From Altibacter sp. HG106 (lineage in GTDB: Bacteria > Bacteroidota > Bacteroidia > Flavobacteriales > Flavobacteriaceae), in assembly GCF_028561755.1 (NCBI RefSeq), contig NZ_JAQQTD010000004.1, forward strand, positions 248,001 through 312,000: DNA of 64,000 nucleotides, given 5' to 3'. Position 1 is the stretch's first letter. Each line of letters starts with the position of its first letter. This document shows positions 1 through 8,463 of the stretch, piece by piece. Below the pieces are notes generated by a model. It did not search any database. It was given only the letters and a program-made list of their open reading frames with translations, and was not told the origin of the DNA. The translations under genes and the position numbers were made by a program.

Positions 1-1
1 A

Positions 2-340
2 TACGTAGAGCGTAACGCAGACCGACTTCAATGGTCGCATGTCATTGACCTAAAGTTTTTACAGGATTTTTCTCTAAACGTAGGCGGAAAAAAGCACACC
101 TTGCAGGCCTCTGTAGATATCTTCAATTTCACCAATCTATTGAATAAAGATTGGGGGAAACGACGCTTTACGAGCTTCGAGCGTGAAGTAGCGCCTTTAA
201 CCACGGTTAGCGGCGGTCCAGACCCTACCTTTACCTTCGATGCGCGTCGATTTGAAGACGGGATCGATCAATTGGACGACAGCGGGATTCAGTCCTCTCG
301 TTGGCAAATGCAGGTAGGACTTCGTTATCTTTTTAATTAA
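2..340 (+). CDS. TonB-dependent receptor, C-terminal fragment
   Basis: The reading frame is already open at the left edge (first full codon at base 2) and runs about 112 codons to a stop at 340, so only the end of a larger gene is present. The visible part has the alternating polar/aromatic pattern of outer-membrane beta strands. It includes a stretch with FNFTNLLNK, typical of the last strands of Oar-type/CarboxypepD-regulatory TonB receptors, and it ends in GLRYLFN, a C-terminal aromatic strand of the kind recognised by the BAM machinery. A factor-independent terminator follows directly. The transported substrate cannot be told from this fragment. Confidence 0.8.
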   Translation, partial: YVERNADRLQWSHVIDLKFLQDFSLNVGGKKHTLQASVDIFNFTNLLNKDWGKRRFTSFEREVAPLTTVSGGPDPTFTFDARRFEDGIDQLDDSGIQSSRWQMQVGLRYLFN

Positions 341-363
341 TTGAAAGGGAACCTAATTTTTAA

Positions 364-390
364 AACCGCTCGTAACAGAGCGGTTTTTTT
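364..390 (+). terminator. Rho-independent terminator after the receptor
   Basis: An 8-bp stem (AACCGCTC / GAGCGGTT) with a 6-base loop is followed by seven T. It lies 24 bases after the receptor stop codon. Confidence 0.85.
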
Positions 391-401
391 ATGGGATGCC
401 G

Positions 402-409
402 TATCTTTG
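402..409 (+). promoter_or_regulatory. Putative -7 promoter element (TATCTTTG)
   Basis: Exact match to the Bacteroidota -7 consensus TAnnTTTG, 22 bases before the start codon at 432 and just after the preceding terminator. No clear -33 TTTG was found at the expected distance. Confidence 0.5.
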
Positions 410-431
410 AAAAGACTAAACAACAACATCT

Positions 432-875
432 ATGTATACAACTGTTCAATTTCTTCACTCATGGTGGGCATACCTCGTCCTGTTTGTAGTACTTATTGCA
501 ACTATTAATGCGTTGGCAGGGCTCTTCGGAAATAAGGAATACCAACCAAAGGATTTTCGAATTTCGCTTTTCGCCCTTATCGTAACGCATATCCAATTTT
601 TAATAGCGTTGGTCCTATATTTTATCTCTCCGTTAGGCCTAAAATCGATTTTGAACAGCGGGATGGGAGCGGTAATGAAAGACAGTACCCTGCGTTTGTA
701 TGCCATAGAACACCCTACGATAATGATCCTGACGATTATTTTCATTACGATAGGGTATTCCAAACACAAAAAGAAACTAACTTCCAAACCAAAATTTAAA
801 ACCTTAGCTATTTTCTATACGATTGCGTTAGTGCTGATGCTCAGTAGAATTCCCTGGCAACAGTGGTTAGGTTAA
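432..875 (+). CDS. Small four-helix integral membrane protein (cytochrome b-like)
   Basis: A 147-residue protein made almost entirely of four hydrophobic helices (about residues 12-33, 45-65, 95-110 and 122-140) with short charged loops. Histidines lie near the helices (H9 in FLHSWW, H52 in VTHIQF, H94 in IEHPTI). They would suit haem ligation, and similar small flavobacterial proteins are often named cytochrome b561-like. That function is inferred, not shown. It is a single gene between two terminators with its own -7 element, so it is probably monocistronic. Confidence 0.7.
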   Translation: MYTTVQFLHSWWAYLVLFVVLIATINALAGLFGNKEYQPKDFRISLFALIVTHIQFLIALVLYFISPLGLKSILNSGMGAVMKDSTLRLYAIEHPTIMILTIIFITIGYSKHKKKLTSKPKFKTLAIFYTIALVLMLSRIPWQQWLG

Positions 876-891
876 ACCAATGCCAAACAAT

Positions 892-922
892 AAAAAAGCC
901 CGCTCATACAGCGGGCTTTTTT
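892..922. terminator. Bidirectional Rho-independent terminator
   Basis: A GCCCGCT / AGCGGGC stem with a 5-base loop is flanked by six A on the left and six T on the right. It can therefore end transcription of both the small membrane protein (+) and the convergent nuclease-fold gene (-). Confidence 0.85.
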
Positions 923-947
923 ATTCTCTCGAATGTAATGAAGCATG

Positions 948-2006
948 TTAATTAGTTACTTCTTTGATGAGATATAAATAAACCGGGAAGTGGTCGCTAT
1001 AGCCTCCGGTGTATCCTCCATTGACGAAGCTACGGTAGGGATACCCCTGATATTGCCCGCGAGGATTCGCTAAATAGGTTTTGTTATAGATACCGGCTTT
1101 GTAAAAACGATAGCTCGAAAAATCCTTCTCAATCAATTCCGAAGAAACGATCATTTGATCGAATAAGTTCCATCCATCACGCCACGCCAACGTTCCTAAA
1201 CCGCGGTCGTACATTTCTTCCATTGGATTGTACAATTCTTTAATTTTAACTTCTTCGCGATCTTCCTTGGCTTTCAAGTAATCTTTAATGCTAGGATTAG
1301 TAGGGTCGTCATTGAAATCACCCATGGTGATGATTTTGGCGTAGGGATCATCGCTGTACAATGAATCAATGATCTGTCGGTTAAGCTGGGCCGCTTTGAT
1401 GCGTTTTGGCCGACTTCTAGCCTCGCCACCCGAGCGTGAAGGCCAGTGGTTCACAATAAAGTGCATTTTCTCACCATCCAACATGCCGCTCACCAGCAAT
1501 TGGTCTCGGGTGTAGATTCGTTTGCTGCGGTCGTTATCATCATACAAATACAAGGTGTGTACTTTTGTAGCTACGGGTGTAAATAATTTCTTTTGATACA
1601 GTAAGGCCACATCGATACCGCGACGATCGGGCGAATCGAATTGAACAATCCCGTAGTCGTGTTGTACCAAGGCTTCTTCGTTCAATAGATCCTCCAGAAC
1701 GCGCCGATTTTCAGATTCACACACACCAATAACCGCAGGTGGCGTCCCCGTGAGATCGCTTCCTATTTCAGCGATCACTTTAGCCATGTTGGTAAGCTTC
1801 GCTTCGTAGATTTCTTTGGTCCAATGATCCTTTCCGGTAGGCGTTCTGTCGTCATCAAACGTTAAGGGATCATCCTCATAGTCAAACAGGTTCTCGAGGT
1901 TGTAGAACGCAATGGTGTTTACTTTATAACTTTTTTCTTCTTGAGCGGTGCTACACGCGATGAAAGCGACCGTAAAAAAAGCAAAAAGGTATTGTTTTAA
2001 TTCCAT
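948..2006 (-). CDS. Endonuclease/exonuclease/phosphatase-family lipoprotein
   Basis: A 352-residue protein of the EEP (DNase I-like) fold. Conserved metal and catalytic motifs are visible: N36 and E38 in YNLENLF, the basic NHWPSR segment near residue 187, GDFNDDP near 229, and a C-terminal SDHFPV that carries the catalytic Asp-His. The N-terminus has a hydrophobic segment ending at C18 (VAFIAC), so it is probably an exported lipoprotein acting on the cell surface or in the periplasm. It is divergently arranged with a TonB receptor across a 132-bp region and is paralogous to the gene at 7440-8390. The most likely role is hydrolysis of extracellular nucleic acid; other phosphodiester substrates are possible in this superfamily. 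Confidence 0.85.
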   Translation of the reverse strand: MELKQYLFAFFTVAFIACSTAQEEKSYKVNTIAFYNLENLFDYEDDPLTFDDDRTPTGKDHWTKEIYEAKLTNMAKVIAEIGSDLTGTPPAVIGVCESENRRVLEDLLNEEALVQHDYGIVQFDSPDRRGIDVALLYQKKLFTPVATKVHTLYLYDDNDRSKRIYTRDQLLVSGMLDGEKMHFIVNHWPSRSGGEARSRPKRIKAAQLNRQIIDSLYSDDPYAKIITMGDFNDDPTNPSIKDYLKAKEDREEVKIKELYNPMEEMYDRGLGTLAWRDGWNLFDQMIVSSELIEKDFSSYRFYKAGIYNKTYLANPRGQYQGYPYRSFVNGGYTGGYSDHFPVYLYLIKEVTN

Positions 2007-2054
2007 TTCAATAGGTGTATTAAGTTTGTGTAAAGTCGATTACAATTGTCGCGC

Positions 2055-2062
2055 CAAAAGTA
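2055..2062 (-). promoter_or_regulatory. Putative -7 element for the EEP lipoprotein gene
   Basis: The minus strand reads TACTTTTG, an exact TAnnTTTG match, 48 bases upstream of the start codon at 2006. It lies back to back with the + strand element at 2083. Confidence 0.5.
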
Positions 2063-2082
2063 ATTAATTCGCATAAAAAATG

Positions 2083-2090
2083 TAGTTTTG
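2083..2090 (+). promoter_or_regulatory. Putative -7 element for the TonB receptor gene
   Basis: TAGTTTTG matches TAnnTTTG exactly, 48 bases before the receptor start at 2139. No good -33 element is visible. Confidence 0.5.
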
Positions 2091-2138
2091 CACGCCATTA
2101 ATAACAATTAATTAATTTATCAAACTAATTACTAAGGA

Positions 2139-5015
2139 ATGAGAAATTTCATGTTTGCTTTATGCATGGGAATCCTGACATCGTTTTCGGCGATTGGACA
2201 GGATGCCATCGTAAAGGGAAGGGTAGTAGATTCCAATTCGAGTGAACCGATACCCGATGTTGAAGTACGAATTCAGGAAAGTATTTTTTCTGCTGAAACG
2301 GATGCAAAAGGGGTCTTTTCTTTTAGCGATGCTGAACTTCCACAGGGTGAGCAGATACTCGAATTGAGTAAAACCGGGTATGTTACTCAGCGAATCCCTA
2401 TTACCATTCAATCTGGGAGCACGGTAAATTTAGATCCCATCTTATTTGAGATCGACTTGTCGGAAGTAGAAGCCCAGATAGGAATCATTAGCCTTTCAGA
2501 CAATGAACTAAACCAAGATGAAGGAACGGCTTTTAATATTTCAGGACTCTTGCAAGCGTCTAGAGATGTGTTTTTGAATGCAGCCGCATTCGATTTTAGC
2601 GCTACCTTCTTTAATCCTCGTGGGTTAGACAATGCCAACGGAAAGGTATTAATCAACGGGATCGAGATGAACAAGCAATTTAACGGTCGCCCACAATGGG
2701 GAAACTGGGGTGGCTTGAACGATGCGCAGCGAAACCGTGATTTTACCATGGGAATCAAAGCCAACGAATATACCTTTGGAGATCTTGCCGGAACCACCAA
2801 CATCATCATGCGTGCCTCACAATACCGTCAAGGCGGACGTGTTTCTTACGCAATGGCGAATCGTAGCTACGAAGGCCGTGTAATGGCTTCCTATAACAGC
2901 GGTTTGACTGCAAGCGGCTGGGCATACTCGGTACTTGCCTCACGTCGCTTTGGAGATGAAGGGTATATCGACGGTACGCTGTACGATGCCAATTCATTCT
3001 TTGTTTCCGTAGAGAAAAAACTGAATGATGCGCATAGCATTAACCTTTCTGCTTTTTATACTCCCAACCGAAGAGGTCGCTCTACCGCGATCACACAAGA
3101 GGTTCGTGACCTAAAAGGACGTACCTATAACCCTAACTGGGGTTTTCAGGACGGAGAAATCCGAAACAGCAGAATGCGGGAGATCGAAGAGCCCGTTGTG
3201 ATGTTGAACCACTATTGGAATATTTCAGACAACCTTCGCTTGAACACCAATATTGGCTACCAGGCTGGTACCATTAAAAACAGCCGAATTGATAACAACG
3301 GGGCGCAATTAGTAGAAACTCCAGACGGACAAATTTTCTTTGCCGGAGGAGCTCGTAACCCGCTTCCTAACTATTATCAAAACTTGCCAAGTTTCTACTT
3401 ACAAGATCCAACGCCTACCGCCATCGATTATCAAAATGCGTATTTGGCGGAGCAAGCGTTTATCAATGACGGTCAATTAGATTGGGAATCCTTGTACTTC
3501 GGAAACTTTGACGCGAACGGAAACCCGATGTTGTCTACCTACGCCATTCAGAATGATGTGGTGGAAGACACGCAAATTACCGCAAACACGATCTTAGGAG
3601 CGAAATTAAGCGACCGTATTAGCTTGAATGCAAGTTTGAACTATCGCGGATTGAAGAGTGAAAACTACGCCGAACTTGAAGACCTAATGGGCGGTTCCGG
3701 ATTCTTGGATATTGACACGTTCGCGCAAGCAGCGTCGCAAGATGCCCAAGCGGGAGAGTCGATTGACGCGGCACAATCGGATTTAAATAATCCAAACCGA
3801 ATTGTAGGAGAAGGCGATCGCTACAAATACAACTACGACATCAACGCCGATGTGATCACCGGATTTGCTCAAGCACAGTTCAAATACAATGTGGTAGATT
3901 TCTACCTGGCAGGAACGGTATCGCAAACCACCTACCAACGTACCGGTTTGTATGAAAACGGAAACTTCCCGGGCGCACGTTCGTTTGGAGATAGTGAAAA
4001 ACTAGACTTCACCAACTACGGAGCCAAAGCGGGTGCTACCTATAAAGTGACCGGACGTCATTTAGTAGATGTAAATGCAGGGTATTTTACAAAAGCCCCT
4101 ACTATTCGCAACAGCTTCAGCAATGCCCGCCAAAATAATGATGCAGTGCGTGATTTGGAAAGTGAAACCATTCAGAATCTTGATGTAAGTTATATCTACC
4201 GTTCTCCTATCGTGAAAGCGCGGTTAACAGGTTTCTATAACAACATTGAAGATCAAACCGATATTAATTTCTTTTTTACCGAATCGGCACAGGGAGCCCA
4301 GAATGCAGTAAATGCAGATCCTGGACAAGACAACAACGCCTTTGTTCAAGAAGTGCTTACCGGAATTAACACCCGCCGAATGGGAGCCGAATTGGGTATT
4401 GAAGCCCAGGTAACACCAACGCTTAAATTAAAAGCAGCGGGATCGTACGGTCAAAACGTATATACCGATAATGCGCAGCAGTATCTTACGAGTGACGGAT
4501 TCGACTTCTTACAGTTTGGAGACGGAACCACCTTTATCGAAAACTATCACGTAAGTGGCGGACCAGAACAGGCCTATCAATTGGGTATTGAATACCGTGA
4601 CCCTGAATTCTGGTGGGTAGGTCTTACTACGAACTATTTTTCTAATGCTTATGTGGATGTGAGTACCTTGAGAAGATCAGCCGCTTTTTCAACAGCGCAA
4701 GACGGACTTCCATTGCTCAACTACAACGAAGATGTGGCACGTGAGTTATTAACACAAGAACAATTGGAAGATTATTTCTTGGTAAATGTAGTAGGAGGGA
4801 AGTCCTGGAAGATCGACGATTATTACGTTGGATTCTTTGCGACCATCAACAACGTGCTCGATCAAGAGTATAGAACCGGTGGATTTGAAGATTCTCGAAT
4901 TTCTGACTTTGCTCAGTTACAAGAGGAAAACAACCGCAACAGACCGGTGTTTGGGAACCGTTACTTCTTTGGGTACGGAACCACATATTATGTTAACTTA
5001 TACGTACGATTCTAA
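2139..5015 (+). CDS. TonB-dependent receptor with carboxypeptidase-regulatory N-terminal domain
   Basis: A 958-residue outer-membrane receptor. It has a signal peptide (residues 1-20, ending IGQ), a CarboxypepD_reg-like domain (about 22-100), a plug-like region (about 105-230, with NPRGLDNANGKVLINGIEM), and a long beta-barrel ending in the aromatic strand YVNLYVRF. The protein should bind a ligand at the surface and import it with energy from TonB-ExbBD. It lies 30 bases upstream of a DUF5689 lipoprotein in the same direction and is divergent from a nuclease-fold lipoprotein. That context suggests a ligand derived from nucleic acids or phosphate esters, but the sequence alone does not identify it. 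It is not accompanied by a SusD homologue. Confidence 0.9.
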   Translation: MRNFMFALCMGILTSFSAIGQDAIVKGRVVDSNSSEPIPDVEVRIQESIFSAETDAKGVFSFSDAELPQGEQILELSKTGYVTQRIPITIQSGSTVNLDPILFEIDLSEVEAQIGIISLSDNELNQDEGTAFNISGLLQASRDVFLNAAAFDFSATFFNPRGLDNANGKVLINGIEMNKQFNGRPQWGNWGGLNDAQRNRDFTMGIKANEYTFGDLAGTTNIIMRASQYRQGGRVSYAMANRSYEGRVMASYNSGLTASGWAYSVLASRRFGDEGYIDGTLYDANSFFVSVEKKLNDAHSINLSAFYTPNRRGRSTAITQEVRDLKGRTYNPNWGFQDGEIRNSRMREIEEPVVMLNHYWNISDNLRLNTNIGYQAGTIKNSRIDNNGAQLVETPDGQIFFAGGARNPLPNYYQNLPSFYLQDPTPTAIDYQNAYLAEQAFINDGQLDWESLYFGNFDANGNPMLSTYAIQNDVVEDTQITANTILGAKLSDRISLNASLNYRGLKSENYAELEDLMGGSGFLDIDTFAQAASQDAQAGESIDAAQSDLNNPNRIVGEGDRYKYNYDINADVITGFAQAQFKYNVVDFYLAGTVSQTTYQRTGLYENGNFPGARSFGDSEKLDFTNYGAKAGATYKVTGRHLVDVNAGYFTKAPTIRNSFSNARQNNDAVRDLESETIQNLDVSYIYRSPIVKARLTGFYNNIEDQTDINFFFTESAQGAQNAVNADPGQDNNAFVQEVLTGINTRRMGAELGIEAQVTPTLKLKAAGSYGQNVYTDNAQQYLTSDGFDFLQFGDGTTFIENYHVSGGPEQAYQLGIEYRDPEFWWVGLTTNYFSNAYVDVSTLRRSAAFSTAQDGLPLLNYNEDVARELLTQEQLEDYFLVNVVGGKSWKIDDYYVGFFATINNVLDQEYRTGGFEDSRISDFAQLQEENNRNRPVFGNRYFFGYGTTYYVNLYVRF

Positions 5016-5045
5016 ACAATTCTGAATACAATAAACTATTATACA

Positions 5046-6425
5046 ATGAAAACGTTCAATTTTTATAAACTATTCACCCTACTATTTGTAGCGGTAGCTG
5101 TTGTCTCCTGTGTGGCAGACGATGATTTTGATGTGCCGGGTACTATCATTGCTGAAGAGCCTGTCATTGACGGTGAAGTGATCCAATTAGGAGCTTTGGC
5201 CGGAAAATACGAACAAGAACAAGGAGATTTCACCTATACCGATGGCGATCTATACGTAGAAGGATACGTAGTGTCTAACGATCAGGCGGGAAACTTCTTT
5301 GAAGAGATCATTATTCAGGATAAGCCTGAAAATCCTGAGGTAGGATTACGCGTACTCGTAGACGTAAATCCATTGTTTCCGAAGTACGAATTCGGGCGCA
5401 AGATCTTTATCAAATTAGACGGATTGACCCTGGGAATCTCTAACGGTGTTTTAACCCTTGGGATCGCCGGTGATCGTTTTATCGAAAAGATCCCTTCGGC
5501 TTTAGAACCTATTGTATTTACACGTTCTGCCGAGGTAGCTGAAATTGTTCCTATGAACATCAGCATCGAAGATCTTGGTCCGCTTAACGATGACGATTCA
5601 GAATTTAGAAGTACGAACCTTTACGTCAACATCGATAACGTTCAGTTTGCGAAAAATGAAGCGGTTACTAACAATCTTACGTATGCGAGCGAGCCTTTCG
5701 ATGAGTTCGACGGAGAGCGTACGTTAGAAAGTTGTGCGAGTTCTGAAGCGATTGTTTTCAGCACTTCTACTTTTGCTGATTTTAGCGCGTTAACGTTACC
5801 AGCAGGGAGCGGAAATGTCACCGGAATCCTCACCAAAAACTTTGAAGGGGAAGAATTCAATATCGTGGTGAACTCTGCTGCCGATGTAAACCTTGTGAAC
5901 GAAGAGCGTTGCGATCCTTTGGAAGGATTCTTCTTTGATGACTTTGAGTCGTATGGCGACTTTGGTGACGTTGAGGCAGCCGGATGGAGCAGCCAAAATG
6001 TTGGCGGTGGAAACGTTGAGTGGATTCTAGGAAACTTCGACAATAACCAGTACGCTCAAGTTTCTGGATTTAGCTCTGGAGAAGACCCAATTGATGTTTG
6101 GTTAGTAACGCCAGATATCAACATGGATGGAACCGCCAATGAGCAATTGACCTTCGATCTTGAAGTAGCCTTCGACAACGGAGAAATCCTTACTGTATGG
6201 TATTCTACCGACTATGACGGAGATGCTTCAACGGCTACCTGGACGCAGTTGGTGGTAGACATTCCTTCGGGACCGTCAAGTGGTTTTGGAGGCTTCGGAA
6301 ACATCGGAAACATCGATGTAGGATTTATTGATGGTACCGTAAACTTCGGATTCTTCTACCAGGGAGCAGATCCCGGAGCGACTACTCGTTATCATGTAGA
6401 CAACGTATCGGTTTCTGGAGAGTAA
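5046..6425 (+). CDS. DUF5689 / choice-of-anchor-J surface lipoprotein
   Basis: A 459-residue lipoprotein with a signal peptide ending at C22 (AVVSC) followed by acidic residues (VADDDFD), as in surface-exposed Bacteroidota lipoproteins. The N-terminal half (about 45-280) is DUF5689-like. Its YVEGYVVSND...IIIQD pattern recalls the OB-fold segment at the front of secreted NucH/ExeM-type nucleases. The C-terminal part (about 293-457), beginning FFDDFESY, is a choice-of-anchor-J beta-sandwich with WLVTPDI and YHVDNVSV. It sits 30 bases after the TonB receptor, so the two likely form an operon and the lipoprotein may serve as the ligand-binding partner. The OB-fold comparison is an inference. Confidence 0.8.
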   Translation: MKTFNFYKLFTLLFVAVAVVSCVADDDFDVPGTIIAEEPVIDGEVIQLGALAGKYEQEQGDFTYTDGDLYVEGYVVSNDQAGNFFEEIIIQDKPENPEVGLRVLVDVNPLFPKYEFGRKIFIKLDGLTLGISNGVLTLGIAGDRFIEKIPSALEPIVFTRSAEVAEIVPMNISIEDLGPLNDDDSEFRSTNLYVNIDNVQFAKNEAVTNNLTYASEPFDEFDGERTLESCASSEAIVFSTSTFADFSALTLPAGSGNVTGILTKNFEGEEFNIVVNSAADVNLVNEERCDPLEGFFFDDFESYGDFGDVEAAGWSSQNVGGGNVEWILGNFDNNQYAQVSGFSSGEDPIDVWLVTPDINMDGTANEQLTFDLEVAFDNGEILTVWYSTDYDGDASTATWTQLVVDIPSGPSSGFGGFGNIGNIDVGFIDGTVNFGFFYQGADPGATTRYHVDNVSVSGE

Positions 6426-6452
6426 TTTCTTTTCAGACCTTTATAAACTTGA

Positions 6453-6480
6453 AAGCCTCGCTATACGCGGGGCTTTTTTA
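6453..6480 (+). terminator. Rho-independent terminator after the DUF5689 gene
   Basis: An AGCCTCGC / GCGGGGCT stem (one G-T pair) with a short loop is followed by seven T, about 28 bases after the stop codon. Confidence 0.75.
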
Positions 6481-6501
6481 ATGCTTTCCGAAGAAAACGG
6501 C

Positions 6502-7419
6502 TTAGAAGAACCGCACACGTTTTACATCGCGATATTTAAACCGTACGATATCGAACTGTAGCACAATTTCATGCGACGAACTGCTAACACCGTTGAGGTC
6601 GCTAATTACTTGATCATAGGCATAGCCAATACGCACATTAGGTGCTAGATAAAACCCAACGAGTCCGCTAAAGGAATCATCTAATCGATAGGATACTCCT
6701 AGCTCAAATTTCTCTTTGTAGAGCGTATTAAGGTTCAGATCAAAAGACACTGGGGCACCAAAAGAAGATTTTACGAGAAACGACGGTTTGATCTTCCAGT
6801 CCCAAGTAGCATCCCACACATACCCACCGGTAAAGAAAAAATGATTGGTCTCACTCCCATACTGTATACCGTTCTCGTCAAGATGTACCGAACTTAATAT
6901 GTTCGGAACGGAAAGACCTAGGTAATAAAAATCCCGATATAAATACACTCCCAAGCCGGCACGTGGATAGATATTATTGATATTCTCAGCGAACAACGGG
7001 TCATTAGGGTCAATGGTTTCAAGATCAGACAAACCAACATTGTGAAAAGCGGCTCCCGCTTTTAAACCGAACGCCAGATTATAGTCGTAGCCAAGGTTAA
7101 TGACATAGGAGAAATCTATGTGTGCGTTTGTTTCCTGAACGGGTCCCAATTGATCTTCAATTACGGATAGCCCCACACCAATCTTTTCTGAAAGGGGTGT
7201 GTGTATACCCAGCGTAAGCGTTTCGGGTGCATTATCGAACCCAGACCATTGCCGGCGATACATTCCGGTTACCGTTAAGCGCTCGTTCGTACCTGCATAG
7301 GCGGGGTTTATCTGCGCCATATTGTACATATATTGTGTGTACTGTGGGTCCTGCTGTGCATTTAGGAACATCCAGAAACTGCAGCTGAGAAAAAGGCAAA
7401 TAAAAACGGATTTGTTCAT
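6502..7419 (-). CDS. PorP/SprF-family type IX secretion membrane protein
   Basis: A 305-residue outer-membrane protein. It has a signal peptide ending NAQ (about residue 21) and the family hallmark QDPQYTQYMYN...INPAYAGT, followed by beta-strand-rich sequence with RRQWSGF. PorP/SprF proteins are OM barrels used with T9SS to place or retain specific surface proteins, usually encoded beside a very large adhesin. No such cargo is adjacent here. Instead it lies 20 bases after an EEP nuclease paralogue on the same strand, probably in one operon, which makes it an orphan copy with an uncertain client. Confidence 0.9.
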   Translation of the reverse strand: MNKSVFICLFLSCSFWMFLNAQQDPQYTQYMYNMAQINPAYAGTNERLTVTGMYRRQWSGFDNAPETLTLGIHTPLSEKIGVGLSVIEDQLGPVQETNAHIDFSYVINLGYDYNLAFGLKAGAAFHNVGLSDLETIDPNDPLFAENINNIYPRAGLGVYLYRDFYYLGLSVPNILSSVHLDENGIQYGSETNHFFFTGGYVWDATWDWKIKPSFLVKSSFGAPVSFDLNLNTLYKEKFELGVSYRLDDSFSGLVGFYLAPNVRIGYAYDQVISDLNGVSSSSHEIVLQFDIVRFKYRDVKRVRFF

Positions 7420-7439
7420 TGAGGCGACAATCTATAAAT

Positions 7440-8390
7440 TCATTTGATGGTAAACAACGCATATACCGGAAAATGATCGCTCATACCTCCTAAATATTTG
7501 GTGCCCGCATAGGTGCGAAACGGACTCCCTTTGTACTTTCCTGTAAACTCCTGAAGCGATTTTTTATTAAAGATCTTGGCCTGTTCAAACCGAAACTCGT
7601 TTTGATGCGCCTGAAGAAAATTATAGGTAATGAGAATTTGATCGAATAAGTTCCAGGCTCCCCGATGGGTTAAACTTCCCGCTTCCCGGGTTAATAGGGT
7701 TTCCATCGGATTAAACAAGGTGCCACGCGTCAAGGTTTTGAGACTTTCACTCTGAGGGTCATCGTTAAAATCACCCATAACAACGCATTTGGCTAGTGGG
7801 TCTTGTTGTGTGATTTCTGAAAGAATTTCCAGGTTCTTTTCAGCGGCCGCTACCCGTTTATAGGAGGTTTCTTCAGCTCCCTGACGGCGCGACGGCCAGT
7901 GATTGACCAGAAGGTGTAATCGATGCCCGTGGAGCATGCCTTCTACATGTAAAATATCACGCGTAAAATCACGAACTCCCGGTTCGTTTTCTACGTACAA
8001 GGTGTGGGTCGTGGCCTTTGTTACACTAAAATAATTACTGCGGTACAGGAGTGCGGTGTCAATGCCACGTTCATCGCTAGAATCGAAGTGTACGTAGTCA
8101 TAGCCTTTCTTCCGCAAGTATTTTGACGCGATGAGGTCCTGTACCACTTTTTCATTTTCAACTTCAGCAATCCCTACAATTACGGGAGGATGTTGAATGT
8201 CATCATAGCCAATTTGTGTAATGACCTTCCCAAGTTTTTTTAGCTTTTTATGATACCGTTTCTCGTTCCAGGCGCGGGGGGATTCTTTCGTAAAATCATC
8301 GTCTAACGTACGTGGGTCGTCTTCGGTGTCAAACAAATTTTCCAAATTGTAAAAAGCAACAGAATATACAGCGTGAGTGTCGAATGCCAT
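7440..8390 (-). CDS. Endonuclease/exonuclease/phosphatase-family protein without signal peptide
   Basis: A 316-residue EEP-fold protein, clearly paralogous to the lipoprotein at 948-2006. It shares YNLENLF (N15, E17), NHWPSRR, GDFNDDP, WNLFDQ and the terminal SDHFPV. The start at 8390 (MAFDTHAVYS) was chosen because the frame continues upstream to 8540 only as sequence antisense to hflX, with no signal peptide or family similarity. From this start no export signal is visible, so unlike its paralogue it may be cytoplasmic. It is followed after 20 bases by a PorP/SprF gene. Possible roles are a nuclease or another phosphodiesterase. Confidence 0.8.
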   Translation of the reverse strand: MAFDTHAVYSVAFYNLENLFDTEDDPRTLDDDFTKESPRAWNEKRYHKKLKKLGKVITQIGYDDIQHPPVIVGIAEVENEKVVQDLIASKYLRKKGYDYVHFDSSDERGIDTALLYRSNYFSVTKATTHTLYVENEPGVRDFTRDILHVEGMLHGHRLHLLVNHWPSRRQGAEETSYKRVAAAEKNLEILSEITQQDPLAKCVVMGDFNDDPQSESLKTLTRGTLFNPMETLLTREAGSLTHRGAWNLFDQILITYNFLQAHQNEFRFEQAKIFNKKSLQEFTGKYKGSPFRTYAGTKYLGGMSDHFPVYALFTIK

Positions 8391-8439
8391 CAAAAGTGTA
8401 TGTGCGTGTAAAATACAAATTTCCCTGACAAAGCTTTTG

Positions 8440-8447
8440 TATCTTTG
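8440..8447 (+). promoter_or_regulatory. Putative -7 element for hflX
   Basis: TATCTTTG matches TAnnTTTG exactly, 16 bases before the hflX start codon in the 73-bp divergent intergenic region. Confidence 0.5.
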
Positions 8448-8463
8448 TGAAAGGAATTGATAT

